A DNA stretch of 64,000 bases from UBA11591 sp040220895. GTDB lineage: Bacteria > Bacteroidota > Bacteroidia > Flavobacteriales_E > Vicingaceae. A program made the position numbers and the translations under genes. Below are positions 24,703 to 32,970 of the stretch, one piece after another. Within the stretch, counting starts at the first letter, position 1. Each line of letters begins with the position of its first letter. Below the pieces are notes generated by a model that saw only the letters and a list, made by a program, of their open reading frames with translations, was not told where the DNA came from and did no database searches. The stretch lies in contig JAVJVY010000020.1 of assembly GCA_040220895.1 (NCBI GenBank), positions 248,001 to 312,000 on the forward strand, given 5' to 3'.

Positions 24703-24742
24703 CAGATGCTCCCTGCCTGCCGGCAGGCGGGTACGCGACCAT
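24703..24742 (-). repeat. tRNA-Arg 5' fragment with a palindrome in place of the D-arm
   Basis: CAGATGCTC (24703-24711) and TACGCGACCAT (24732-24742) are identical to the matching parts of tRNA-Arg (24421-24429 and 24443-24453). Between them the 13 bases of the tRNA D-arm are replaced by 20 bases containing the perfect palindrome GCCTGCCGGCAGGC (24715-24728), a type of unit scattered in Bacteroidota genomes. The fragment lies just upstream of the GIY-YIG gene, so that gene is flanked by tRNA-Arg sequence on both sides. Confidence 0.75.
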
Positions 24743-24795
24743 TTTGGGAGTGCAAAAATATGATTTCTCAACTAGCTTTTAGAAGATTCATGAAT

Positions 24796-25824
24796 TTATT
24801 GATCCTTTGCAGCAAGCTTCTTTTCCAATTCTTCAAGGCGGTGGACAATTCCCTCAAAATTTCTGAAGTGGATGTAGTTCTTTCGGTATTTCATGACGTC
24901 CATGGATGGACTTCCCATGTGGGCGGTTCCAGGTTGTTTTATACTTTTCGAAACACCGGACTGGGCCGCGATCATGGTATTGTCTGCAATTTCCAAATGG
25001 TCAATGATACCAACCTGCCCTGAAAACAGGCAGTTTTTTCCAATTTTGGTTGAACCCGCAACTACGTTATGAGCAGCGAGGTAAGAATTTGAGCCAATTT
25101 CGACCCCATGGGCAATGTGCACCAAGTTATCAAGTTTAACACCGCTGTGCAAAATGGTTGACCCAAAGGTTGCCCGATCAATGGAACAGTTGGAGCCGAT
25201 CTCTACATTGTCTTCTATGATCACATTGCCGATCTGGGGTATTTTCTTGCCACCATCCTGCAGAGCGAATCGAAATCCATCACTTCCGACCACCGTGCCC
25301 GAATGGATAATGCAGTCTTTTCCAATGACACAATCTGAATAGATCTTAGCACCCGCAAAAAAGGTGGTATTATCGCCAATGACCACATTTTCACCGACGT
25401 AAACCTGGGGGTAGATCTTCACGTTATTTCCGATCTTGGCACCTGCGGCGATAACAGCATATTCCCCGGCATAAATGTCTTTTCCTATGCTTGCTGATTC
25501 ATGAATATAAGCGTGTTCAGAAATCCCGCTCTTTGCCAACTTGACCTCATTATACATTTCAAGAAGCTTAGCGAAGGCGTTTTCAGCATTTTTTACCCTG
25601 ATCAATGTCGTTTTAATAGGCTCAGTTCCTTCAAAATCCTCATTGACAATAACCAAACTGGCCTGGGTGTTATAAATAAAATGCGTGTACTTCGGATTGG
25701 CCAAAAATGAGATGGAGCCTGGCTTCCCACCCTCGATTTTAGAAATACTGTCGACTTCTGCATTTGCATTTCCTTCAATGGTCCCGCCGAGCAATTCAGC
25801 AATTTGTTTGGCATTAAACTTCAT
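24796..25824 (-). CDS. lpxD: UDP-3-O-acylglucosamine N-acyltransferase (LpxD)
   Basis: A 342-residue cytoplasmic enzyme adding the second 3-hydroxyacyl chain in lipid A synthesis, using acyl-ACP. The N-terminal uridine-binding domain (about 1-100) begins MKFNAKQIAELLGGTIEGNA and includes SISFLANPKYTHFIYNT. A left-handed beta-helix of hexapeptide repeats follows (IGKDIYAGEYAVIAAGAKIG and on), with the catalytic His in LVHIAHGVEIGS near 235, and a helical C-terminus (YRKNYIHFRNFEGIVHRLEE). The length is normal. No other lpx gene is in the window. On the minus strand it lies upstream of the GIY-YIG/tRNA-Arg unit. Confidence 0.97.
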   Translation of the reverse strand: MKFNAKQIAELLGGTIEGNANAEVDSISKIEGGKPGSISFLANPKYTHFIYNTQASLVIVNEDFEGTEPIKTTLIRVKNAENAFAKLLEMYNEVKLAKSGISEHAYIHESASIGKDIYAGEYAVIAAGAKIGNNVKIYPQVYVGENVVIGDNTTFFAGAKIYSDCVIGKDCIIHSGTVVGSDGFRFALQDGGKKIPQIGNVIIEDNVEIGSNCSIDRATFGSTILHSGVKLDNLVHIAHGVEIGSNSYLAAHNVVAGSTKIGKNCLFSGQVGIIDHLEIADNTMIAAQSGVSKSIKQPGTAHMGSPSMDVMKYRKNYIHFRNFEGIVHRLEELEKKLAAKDQ

Positions 25825-26094
25825 AAGATTTTGTTTTTTCAGACATCAAATAGAATAGACCAAAAGTAATTCATTTGAATGTTTATGAAAATAGGACCTA
25901 TAATTTGTGTTTTAGTCACCTATTGATAACATTTTGTACAAGAAATCGTATAATGAACTGAGCGGTAGTTTGCTATTGATAGTCAATAACATGAACCATT
26001 CACAAAGTAATGGCTCATGTTTAAAAAATCACGGCTGTGGGTATTGCAATGCTCAACTTTATTGTTTTACTTCGAGAACCGAAATTTGAATTGA

Positions 26095-26478
26095 ATGCCA
26101 CTAATCCTAGTAGTTGAAGATAATCGAGACATCAATGAGTCCACTTGCGAAATGCTTGAAATGGCAGGTTATGAGGTGATTTCGGCCACCACAGGCGCTA
26201 TGGGCATTTACCTTACTAAGACTAAAAAACCGGATTTGATTATATGTGACGTTTGGTTAACGGACATGGATGCATACCGGGTTAAATCTATTCTAGAAGA
26301 GGAAGCAATCCAAGAAGATACGCCGTTTGTTATGATCAGCTCAAGTACGGAACCATCGGAAGTCGAAAAAGGACTGGATGCCGGCGCAGCCGCATATATA
26401 TGCAAGCCATTTACAGAAGATGAGTTGTTGGAGTCTGTGAAATACAACTTGTCCCCAATAGAGTGGGTCAATAATTAA
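26095..26478 (+). CDS. Stand-alone response regulator receiver domain
   Basis: A 127-residue protein consisting of one receiver domain: acidic pocket VVEDN near 6-10, phospho-acceptor Asp in LIICDVWLTDMDAY near 52, Ser in MISSS near 83 and Lys in CKPF near 106. The usual MPxMDG after the Asp is replaced by WLTDMDAY. There is no output domain, so it may act as a phosphate shuttle or protein-binding switch. It is convergent with the REC-Crp/Fnr gene and their 3' ends overlap by 11 bases. The kinase at 27507-29453 is a candidate partner by proximity. Confidence 0.9.
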   Translation: MPLILVVEDNRDINESTCEMLEMAGYEVISATTGAMGIYLTKTKKPDLIICDVWLTDMDAYRVKSILEEEAIQEDTPFVMISSSTEPSEVEKGLDAGAAAYICKPFTEDELLESVKYNLSPIEWVNN

Positions 26479-27529
26479 CTAGATGTTCCAATCCACTTTG
26501 ATTCAGTATAGTAATTTCTTGTCCATCAGAAGCGATTAACCCGTCTTTGCGGAATTCGGATAGGGTTCGAATCAACGACTCTTTGGCCGTACCGACTATG
26601 TTCGCCAGGTCTTCTCTAGAAATAACGATTTTGAGCGCATCGTTCTCCTTGTATTCCGTTTTAGCGGTTAACTGAATCAGAGCCCGGGCCAATCGCTCTC
26701 TCACCGGTGCATAAGCCAATTCCAACAGGCGGTCTTCCCTGTTTCTAACGCTTCCGGTCAATAATTTGAAAAATTTAGAGGAAACATCCTTGTTGTTTTC
26801 GATCAACGTCAGAAATTCTACCTTGGGAATAACGATAAGATCTACGTCATCCATCGCCTTTGCGGTCTCGCCGTAATCTCCATTTTCTAACACAGAAATA
26901 TAGCCGATGAATTCACCTTTTCCACAAACGTCATTTACAAATTCTTTTCCATAAGAATCACTGCGCACACATTTTATCTTCCCGCGCTTGATGTAGTAAA
27001 TGTAATTGGCAAAATCATCTTCGCGATAAATGGTCTCTTTTCGGGCATAAGATTTTAACTTTCGGTCCTTCAGTAATTCCTCTAGTTTTCCTAATCCCGC
27101 AGATTCTTCGTTATGTCCATTGGAATCGTGTTGAACTCCGTCAATGTTTCCTTTAAGGTGTTCTGCTCTGCTCAACCTCGATTCGATGGCTTCCAGGATC
27201 TCCGTTTCTTCAAATGGCTTGGTAATGTAGTCATCGGCTCCAAGGTTCATGCCTTTTCTTATGTCGCTTTTCTCGGATCTAGCCGTCAGAAATATAAAGG
27301 GAATGCCCGAAGTCTCGGGGTTCTTGCCTAATATTCTGAGGATGGTGTACCCGTCAAGATCCGGCATTGAAATATCGCATATGATCAGGTCGGGTATTTC
27401 GGATTTGACCAATTCAAGTCCTTTAACACCGTTCTCGGCTGTTAACACCTGATAATCAGCTAATTCTAAAATGTCCTTGGTGGAATCCCGAACATCCTGA
27501 TTATCCTCAATGAGTGCTATTCTCTTCAT
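26468..27529 (-). CDS. Receiver-Crp/Fnr fusion transcription regulator
   Basis: A 353-residue protein from the ATG giving MKRIALIEDNQDVRDSTKDI; an upstream TTG at 27538 is possible. Domains: receiver 1-120 (Asp in LIICDISMPDLDGY near 53, Thr in FLTAR, Lys in TKPF), linker, cyclic-nucleotide-binding fold about 160-275 (ETIYREDDFANYIYYIKRGK, GEFIGYISVLENG), and a Crp-type winged helix about 280-350 with recognition helix IVGTAKESLIRTLSEFRKDG. Such fusions link a kinase to Crp/Fnr-like DNA binding. Its start lies inside the 3' end of the PAS kinase gene (23-base overlap), so the two are co-transcribed. Confidence 0.92.
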   Translation of the reverse strand: MKRIALIEDNQDVRDSTKDILELADYQVLTAENGVKGLELVKSEIPDLIICDISMPDLDGYTILRILGKNPETSGIPFIFLTARSEKSDIRKGMNLGADDYITKPFEETEILEAIESRLSRAEHLKGNIDGVQHDSNGHNEESAGLGKLEELLKDRKLKSYARKETIYREDDFANYIYYIKRGKIKCVRSDSYGKEFVNDVCGKGEFIGYISVLENGDYGETAKAMDDVDLIVIPKVEFLTLIENNKDVSSKFFKLLTGSVRNREDRLLELAYAPVRERLARALIQLTAKTEYKENDALKIVISREDLANIVGTAKESLIRTLSEFRKDGLIASDGQEITILNQSGLEHLVNY

Positions 27530-29453
27530 GCTTTTCAACCTTTGCCAATTTTTTCTTATCTAATGTTATCATTGGCAATGATACCATAAATGTAGTCCCT
27601 TTGCCTTGTTCACTCTCGAACCGAATGGTGCCATTTGCTTTTTCCACATACTTTTTTACAATGTTAAGCCCCAGGCCTGTTCCTTCATGGTTTAAAGCGT
27701 TACTTGCCCTGAAAAAACGATCGAACAGATGTCCTTGTTCTTCTCTGGGAATTCCTATCCCATGATCTTTAATGGTAATGATCAAATTATTCCTGGTCAA
27801 TTGCGTTTTAAAAGTGATGTCGCTTCCTTCGGGCGAATATTTCATTGAATTTGTGATCAAATTATGGCAAATGTTCCTGATCATTTGCATATCACCAGTA
27901 AATAGCTGTCCTCCTCTGTGCTGATGCACCACTCGCTGCTTTTTAATCGAAATTTCAGTCATTTCCTCAGCAACTTCGGTCGAGAACTCTTTAATGTTAA
28001 AGCGCACATGATTTAATTTCTCTTTCCCCTCTTCTAATTTTTCCAGTGAAAGGAAGTCATTCAGTATGTTGCCCAATTGCTGCACAGCCGACTTGATTCG
28101 ATCTACTTGTTTGAATAATCGGACTTCATCCCGTGGCATATTCAACAACTTGGATAACAGCGATGTAGAATTTAAAATAGTGGTTAGCGGTGTTCTGAAT
28201 TCGTGCGATGCCATCGAGACAAATCGGGACTTCATATCATTCAGGTGGCGCTCTTTCTCCAAAGAATTAAGAATGTCCAATTCTGCTTGTTTTTGCCGTG
28301 TTATGTTTTGAGTTACAAAAAGAATCCGGTCAATGTGCCCTTCCATGTCCTTAAGACCAACGGCATGTATCATATGAACTCCATTCTTCACAATCATTTC
28401 AAAACTCACATTGGTTCCCATGAAAACCGGAAGCAACTTAGCCCTTATTCCTTTGCGCTCTTCAGGGTCAACACGATCAAGAAAACTACTGCCAATCATT
28501 TCCTGGTCATTGACTCCCGGGCGGTGGAGCTCTAATCCGTCGGCATAGATGTACTTCAAATCGCGATCAAGCACCCCAATAATTCCGTTTGGAAAATTAT
28601 TGGCGATCTTCCTGTATAGTTTTTGGCTTTCTTCGAGCGCATGAGTTCTTTCCCTAACCCGATCTTCCAGCTCTGCATTCAAATGAATAAGCTCTTCTTC
28701 TACTTGTTTTCTTTCAGTAATGTCCACACCCGAAATCAACGCCCCGCTTATCTGCCCATCTCCTGACATTAGCCTGCTGTGATGCCAAAGAATTTGTCGC
28801 TCTTCCCCTTCGCAATTTATCATGGGTGACTGATAATTCCGAGTGGTCACTACGTTGCCTTTCACGAGGCCTTCAAAATGTTCTTTCGATTCAACCTGAT
28901 GGCTCCCTGGAATGTAATTCTCGAACCAATTCCTTCCGATCATCTTATCCTCGGAACAACCAATTACGTTGTATGCTTCTCGATTGGCCCATTTTACATT
29001 TTGATTCTGATCAAGCACAATAAACAACGTCCCTGCGATGTTCAGGTACATTTCTGCGGTTTCTTTTTCAATTTTAAGGCGCTCGAATGCTGGGCCTTTG
29101 TTGCCTAGGTCATTTACATGAAGCATGATCATTTGCTGCTTCTCACTCGTAAAATGATTATAAGATACTTCTACTTCAAATTCACGACCAGTCTTGTGCC
29201 TGGCGGTGACCGTTTTATTGGACATTACCTTCTCTTTGTCATTGTCCACATTGCTTATATCAATGCCTGTCACTATTTTTTCAACCAACTGTCCGGTCAA
29301 CTCATCTTTTGAATATCCGTACATTTTTAGAAGACTGGGGTTAGCCGTTAGAATGAGGCCTTCACTGCCTATTACAATCACACCTTCTGTTGATGTCTTG
29401 TAAAGAACATTCCTGATCTTATTAAGGTTGAGGTCCTTGGAAAGAGCTGTCAT
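27507..29453 (-). CDS. PAS-domain histidine kinase
   Basis: A 648-residue protein without clear membrane segments, so probably cytoplasmic. Three PAS domains: about 12-120 (TEGVIVIGSEGLILTANPSL), 130-255 (LFIVLDQNQNVKWANREAYN, ending in a PAC-like ITERKQVEEELIHLNAEL) and 285-395 (NGIIGVLDRDLKYIYADG). HisKA follows with phospho-His in FVSMASHEFRTPLTT near 417, then HATPase motifs NLITNSMKYSPEG, DHGIGIPREEQG and GTGLGLNIVKKY. It is followed, with overlap, by the REC-Crp/Fnr regulator, making a likely cognate pair. What the PAS domains sense is unknown. Confidence 0.93.
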   Translation of the reverse strand: MTALSKDLNLNKIRNVLYKTSTEGVIVIGSEGLILTANPSLLKMYGYSKDELTGQLVEKIVTGIDISNVDNDKEKVMSNKTVTARHKTGREFEVEVSYNHFTSEKQQMIMLHVNDLGNKGPAFERLKIEKETAEMYLNIAGTLFIVLDQNQNVKWANREAYNVIGCSEDKMIGRNWFENYIPGSHQVESKEHFEGLVKGNVVTTRNYQSPMINCEGEERQILWHHSRLMSGDGQISGALISGVDITERKQVEEELIHLNAELEDRVRERTHALEESQKLYRKIANNFPNGIIGVLDRDLKYIYADGLELHRPGVNDQEMIGSSFLDRVDPEERKGIRAKLLPVFMGTNVSFEMIVKNGVHMIHAVGLKDMEGHIDRILFVTQNITRQKQAELDILNSLEKERHLNDMKSRFVSMASHEFRTPLTTILNSTSLLSKLLNMPRDEVRLFKQVDRIKSAVQQLGNILNDFLSLEKLEEGKEKLNHVRFNIKEFSTEVAEEMTEISIKKQRVVHQHRGGQLFTGDMQMIRNICHNLITNSMKYSPEGSDITFKTQLTRNNLIITIKDHGIGIPREEQGHLFDRFFRASNALNHEGTGLGLNIVKKYVEKANGTIRFESEQGKGTTFMVSLPMITLDKKKLAKVEKHEENSTH

Positions 29454-29581
29454 ACTACCGGCCTAATTTGTGAATGTAGTTAAAAGCTCAGACCCAGTCA
29501 AGATTCTTTTGAATCATGTGTGCCTGTACAACGGGAAATTAACAGTCGAAATTAGCCATAAAGATAAATAACACTGCAGCA

Positions 29582-31066
29582 TTATTGCCAATCAGGCATC
29601 TCGGCATCGATGAAAAGCTGGTGACGGTTATCGCCGTCAATATCCATGATCCAGGTTTCCTTTTTACCAGATCCGTCATTATTTGCATTGACAAATATGA
29701 CTTGAGAGCCATCGGGTGAAATCCTTGGCTGAAGATCATTCGTGCCTGGAGCTTTATTCACAGAAAGATCAACGACATCCGAAGTATCACTGACACTCAT
29801 AAGAAATATGTGGGCATTTAATTGTCTTCCATCAGTAGACTCAAATTCCGAAACATCGTAGGTAAAGAGAATTTTACTTCCATCAACTGTGAAAGAAGGT
29901 GATGAGACAATCCCTTTTCTGTTTTCAACCAGTAATTGTCGGTTTGCGCCATTGGCTTCCATGATGTATATCTCATTGTCATAAACTACACTACCAACTG
30001 TTTCTACTACTATTTTATTTCCTTGCCCCGTCCAATCACATTGACGGTAGTGACGGCCATTAGGTGCCACAGAAAGCTGAGTCAAATTAATGCCCTCTTT
30101 GTCAAGCCGGAATAGTTTTTCATAATGGCTATAAATCACGTAACCTCCGGTCGGAGACCAGGCAAATCCCACTCCCTGATTGTGATAGCCATCAACGGCA
30201 AGTGTGGACAAGCGGCGCAAGTTTTGTCCATTGGGCTGCATCAGATAAATCTGAGATTCCGATGTCCTGTCTGAGGTAAAAGCGATCAAATCACGATTTG
30301 GGCTCCATTGAGGATACCAATCCCTGCTAGATGTATTGGTAAGCAAGATCTCATCAATGCCCGTGCTATCTGATGAGTAGATCTGATAGGAGCCGGACCT
30401 TTCAGAAGCGAAAAGGAACCTGTTATCCGGTTGGTCGATCGTTTGAAAACTCCAAAGGTCTCCCGGTACTTTTACATCATTACTTAAAACAGTATTCACT
30501 TGCCAATAATAGGTAGTGGCAAATTCAAGATCGCTGACCACTACAATGGTGTCGGATATACCCTCTGCTACCAGCTCTCCGTTTAATTCGCCACTTTTGA
30601 AAAGCAATACATCAAATGTTAAATCTGTTTCATTTAAAATTTCAGGAGCAGACCATCCAAGAGTAAGTAGTCTGCCCTGTCCAGTAGCTTGATCGATGGG
30701 ACTGGGATTAAAAGGAATTTCGAAATTAATTCCGCCGTCATCATCTTTTTTTAATAGAATCGTTATAGTAGTTGTACGGTCCTTTCCTATGGTCACATTG
30801 ACTGTTTCTGTAGAATATCCCTCCTTCTCGGCCTTCACCGCGTAAGCACCTGTAGGAATATTCGAAATTAAAAACTGTCCATTCTCACTGGTAAGAATAG
30901 CTTCTGTAGGTGGAACAGTTGTTATAGACACATTTGCCAATACGTTTACGCTATCGGCATCTCCAACAAGCCCAACCAGCGAGCTAAAATAAGTAGGATC
31001 AATTTTATCTTCCCTGCACGTGAGCAGGACAATAGATAATAAGGTGATGCTTAATATTCTTTTCAT
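29582..31066 (-). CDS. Lipoprotein with carboxypeptidase-regulatory-like domain and TolB-type propeller, at the csg locus
   Basis: A 494-residue protein with lipobox LLTC (Cys about 17). Residues about 28-105 form a carboxypeptidase-regulatory-like/PEGA-type Ig fold (SENGQFLISNIPTGAYAVKAEKEGYSTETV starts near 61); about 115-210 resembles a fibronectin type III segment (LTLGWSAPEI, ATTYYWQVNTV); 215-494 is a PD40/TolB propeller with repeated signatures RDWYPQWSPNRDLIAFTSDR, FAWSPTGGYVIYSHYE and LQPRISPDGSQVIFVNA. It starts 26 bases after the csgG stop on the same strand, so it is probably the last gene of the curli operon. A role in fibre anchoring or export is inferred from position only. Confidence 0.82.
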   Translation of the reverse strand: MKRILSITLLSIVLLTCREDKIDPTYFSSLVGLVGDADSVNVLANVSITTVPPTEAILTSENGQFLISNIPTGAYAVKAEKEGYSTETVNVTIGKDRTTTITILLKKDDDGGINFEIPFNPSPIDQATGQGRLLTLGWSAPEILNETDLTFDVLLFKSGELNGELVAEGISDTIVVVSDLEFATTYYWQVNTVLSNDVKVPGDLWSFQTIDQPDNRFLFASERSGSYQIYSSDSTGIDEILLTNTSSRDWYPQWSPNRDLIAFTSDRTSESQIYLMQPNGQNLRRLSTLAVDGYHNQGVGFAWSPTGGYVIYSHYEKLFRLDKEGINLTQLSVAPNGRHYRQCDWTGQGNKIVVETVGSVVYDNEIYIMEANGANRQLLVENRKGIVSSPSFTVDGSKILFTYDVSEFESTDGRQLNAHIFLMSVSDTSDVVDLSVNKAPGTNDLQPRISPDGSQVIFVNANNDGSGKKETWIMDIDGDNRHQLFIDAEMPDWQ

Positions 31067-31092
31067 AACTGATTTTCTTTCTTTCCTCGAGC

Positions 31093-32493
31093 TTATTTAT
31101 ACAAACTCCTTCCAAAATAATACTTAAGTCCCAGGCTGGTTTTCCAGTAATAATCATTGTAATTACCCAATGGGACATCATCTAAACGATCGTTGAGAAT
31201 GGCGTTGTAAATGAATGTCAGATCAAGACCCAACCGATCTCTGAACATGTATTCAAAACCCATTCCAAGTTTTACATTTGGATAATACCTTCCTGAAATG
31301 TTGGCTGAACTTTCCTGAGTTTCAACAAGCACTCCTGCCCCGGCCAAAATTTTTGGTGTAAAGCGAGCCCTGGGAACAAACAAGAAATTGCCAAGGGCCT
31401 CTGCGGAATAATAGGAGCGATTGAAAAAATTTCGAGTAGCCAGTTTTCCATACCCGACGTTTAATGTGAATATGGTTGCTGGCGAGGCCGCATACGAAAA
31501 TGAGAGTTCACCAAATCCCCGCATTACACCGTTACTTAAGTCACCGTCGTACAATTGACTGCCTGCATTAACTCCAAGACCAGTTTTTCGCCTTCGGTCT
31601 GATAAAAATCTTCCATAACCATCGGTACGAGAGTTCTGACTTTTTTCCTCTAGGTATTCTTTAACGGCATCTGACCGGTAGTCTGCCGTATCTCTTGGAC
31701 CCCACAAACCGTCTAGCATCCCTTCTATCACCAAACTCTGCACCGATTTTTCTATAGCTTCAGTAACAGCCATTTGTGTTGGCTCATTATGGGTGATGCC
31801 AGTTTCAAATTCGAGAAGTCGTTTAAATTTTACATATCTGAATAAGCCTACATCCAGCATTTGAGACAAAATTGTTTTGGAAGTGTACACCGTTTTAAGC
31901 ACTCTTCCGTTGCTTGTAGAAATTGCCCTGAGGTAAACCGTTATCTTATCTTCTCTATATTGACCCGAAGCTCCAGCGCCAAAATAACGCAATCCCGCGC
32001 CACCGGTTACGACATTGGCGTCATACGATACAATACCACCTTCAAGAATCACTCCGGCGAAAAGCAAAGGAGGTAATAGAGGATCATCTCCATTTTCGTC
32101 GCCCTGATTGTACTGAGCCCTGCTCGATCTGATGATCTTGCGCTCATTTAGTAGATTATTTAAATTTTCCCTTTCAATAACGAGAAACCAATTCGATTCT
32201 TCCAGCGCCCTTAGTAAGATCGAAGTGGCACCCTGGGTAACAGCTGTTGAAAAGTTTTGACCAAACTCAGTTGGCTTGTATTGTCCTGTTTGATCCCGAA
32301 ACTTATAGACGGCTGCGGCGATCTTCTCTCTGGCCGGCGGAAGATCCTTGAGTGACTGATAGACCGATGTCTCTGCGCCAAGACGTGCGTCAGATGTTGT
32401 AAATGGCTGATATTGATTGGTCGCACACGCAACTAAAAAAACAGAAATTAAAATAGGCAGCACGTGCCTTGTCTCTTTCACTAAATTTCTCAC
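31093..32493 (-). CDS. csgG: CsgG-family curli export pore with C-terminal beta-barrel-like extension
   Basis: A 466-residue protein with a GTG start and lipobox VAC (Cys about 23). Residues about 25-265 match CsgG, the lipoprotein that forms the ring-shaped outer-membrane channel for curli subunits: PPAREKIAAAVYKFRDQTGQYKP near 51, FSTAVTQGATSILLRALEESNWFLVIERENLNNLLNERKIIR from about 80, and GGIVSYDANVVTGGAGLRYFGAGAS near 150. E. coli CsgG is 277 residues; here about 170 more follow, strand-rich with alternating aromatics (GELSFSYAASPATIFTLNVG, NVKLGMGFEYMFRDRLGL, TSLGLKYYFG), resembling a small outer-membrane barrel. csgF lies 24 bases upstream. Confidence 0.93.
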   Translation of the reverse strand: MRNLVKETRHVLPILISVFLVACATNQYQPFTTSDARLGAETSVYQSLKDLPPAREKIAAAVYKFRDQTGQYKPTEFGQNFSTAVTQGATSILLRALEESNWFLVIERENLNNLLNERKIIRSSRAQYNQGDENGDDPLLPPLLFAGVILEGGIVSYDANVVTGGAGLRYFGAGASGQYREDKITVYLRAISTSNGRVLKTVYTSKTILSQMLDVGLFRYVKFKRLLEFETGITHNEPTQMAVTEAIEKSVQSLVIEGMLDGLWGPRDTADYRSDAVKEYLEEKSQNSRTDGYGRFLSDRRRKTGLGVNAGSQLYDGDLSNGVMRGFGELSFSYAASPATIFTLNVGYGKLATRNFFNRSYYSAEALGNFLFVPRARFTPKILAGAGVLVETQESSANISGRYYPNVKLGMGFEYMFRDRLGLDLTFIYNAILNDRLDDVPLGNYNDYYWKTSLGLKYYFGRSLYK

Positions 32494-32517
32494 TTCTGCC
32501 TTCTAAATTGTCGGTGA

Positions 32518-32940
32518 CTAGAAATAGGGGATAATAACTGTGGTCTGATTGCCAGTAACCTCATCGAGAATAACGACTTCAATTCCACTGCCACCTTCAG
32601 TCACATCAATTTGATAATCGCCTAGAACGTAAGTTCCGGGGGTAATTCCATCTTCTCCAAATTGCGACGAAACCAGGTTTCTTGACAATTGACTCAAAAT
32701 CTGACGGTTAAGGCTTTCCTGGAAATCAGTTAAAGGATCGCGACCCAAACGCGGATCATTTGCATTGGGATCTTCTTCTATGGTGTTCTGTGCATTTGCC
32801 GAACTAAGCAGCTGTTGATACATGAATGTATCGTCACCACCCAACATAGGGTTGCTGGGCGAATAGACAAAATCCTGGGCTGCAATGATACCGGGAAAAA
32901 ACAACCCAATCATCAATCCCAATTTAATAAATCTATGCAT
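32518..32940 (-). CDS. csgF: Curli assembly protein CsgF
   Basis: A 140-residue periplasmic/outer-membrane protein with signal peptide MHRFIKLGLMIGLFFPGIIA. After cleavage it starts QDFVYSPSNPMLGGDDTFMY, the hallmark N-terminus of CsgF (F-x-x-x-N-P-x-x-G), which inserts into the CsgG channel. SSANAQNT near 48 and DPLTDFQESLNRQILSQLSR near 71 also match the family, as does the beta-hairpin end with YQIDVTEGG and ITVI-type strands. CsgF helps place the nucleator and secreted subunits at the surface. It lies between the small curlin and csgG. Confidence 0.93.
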   Translation of the reverse strand: MHRFIKLGLMIGLFFPGIIAAQDFVYSPSNPMLGGDDTFMYQQLLSSANAQNTIEEDPNANDPRLGRDPLTDFQESLNRQILSQLSRNLVSSQFGEDGITPGTYVLGDYQIDVTEGGSGIEVVILDEVTGNQTTVIIPYF

Positions 32941-32970
32941 TGTAAGTTATTCTAAATCGTTCTGCTGAGG

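Noticed and set aside
24001..25023. Long plus-strand open frame of 340 codons
   Set aside because: It crosses the 185-bp repeat, the antisense of tRNA-Arg, the GIY-YIG remnant and the 3' end of lpxD; its composition is not protein-like and the underlying features explain it.
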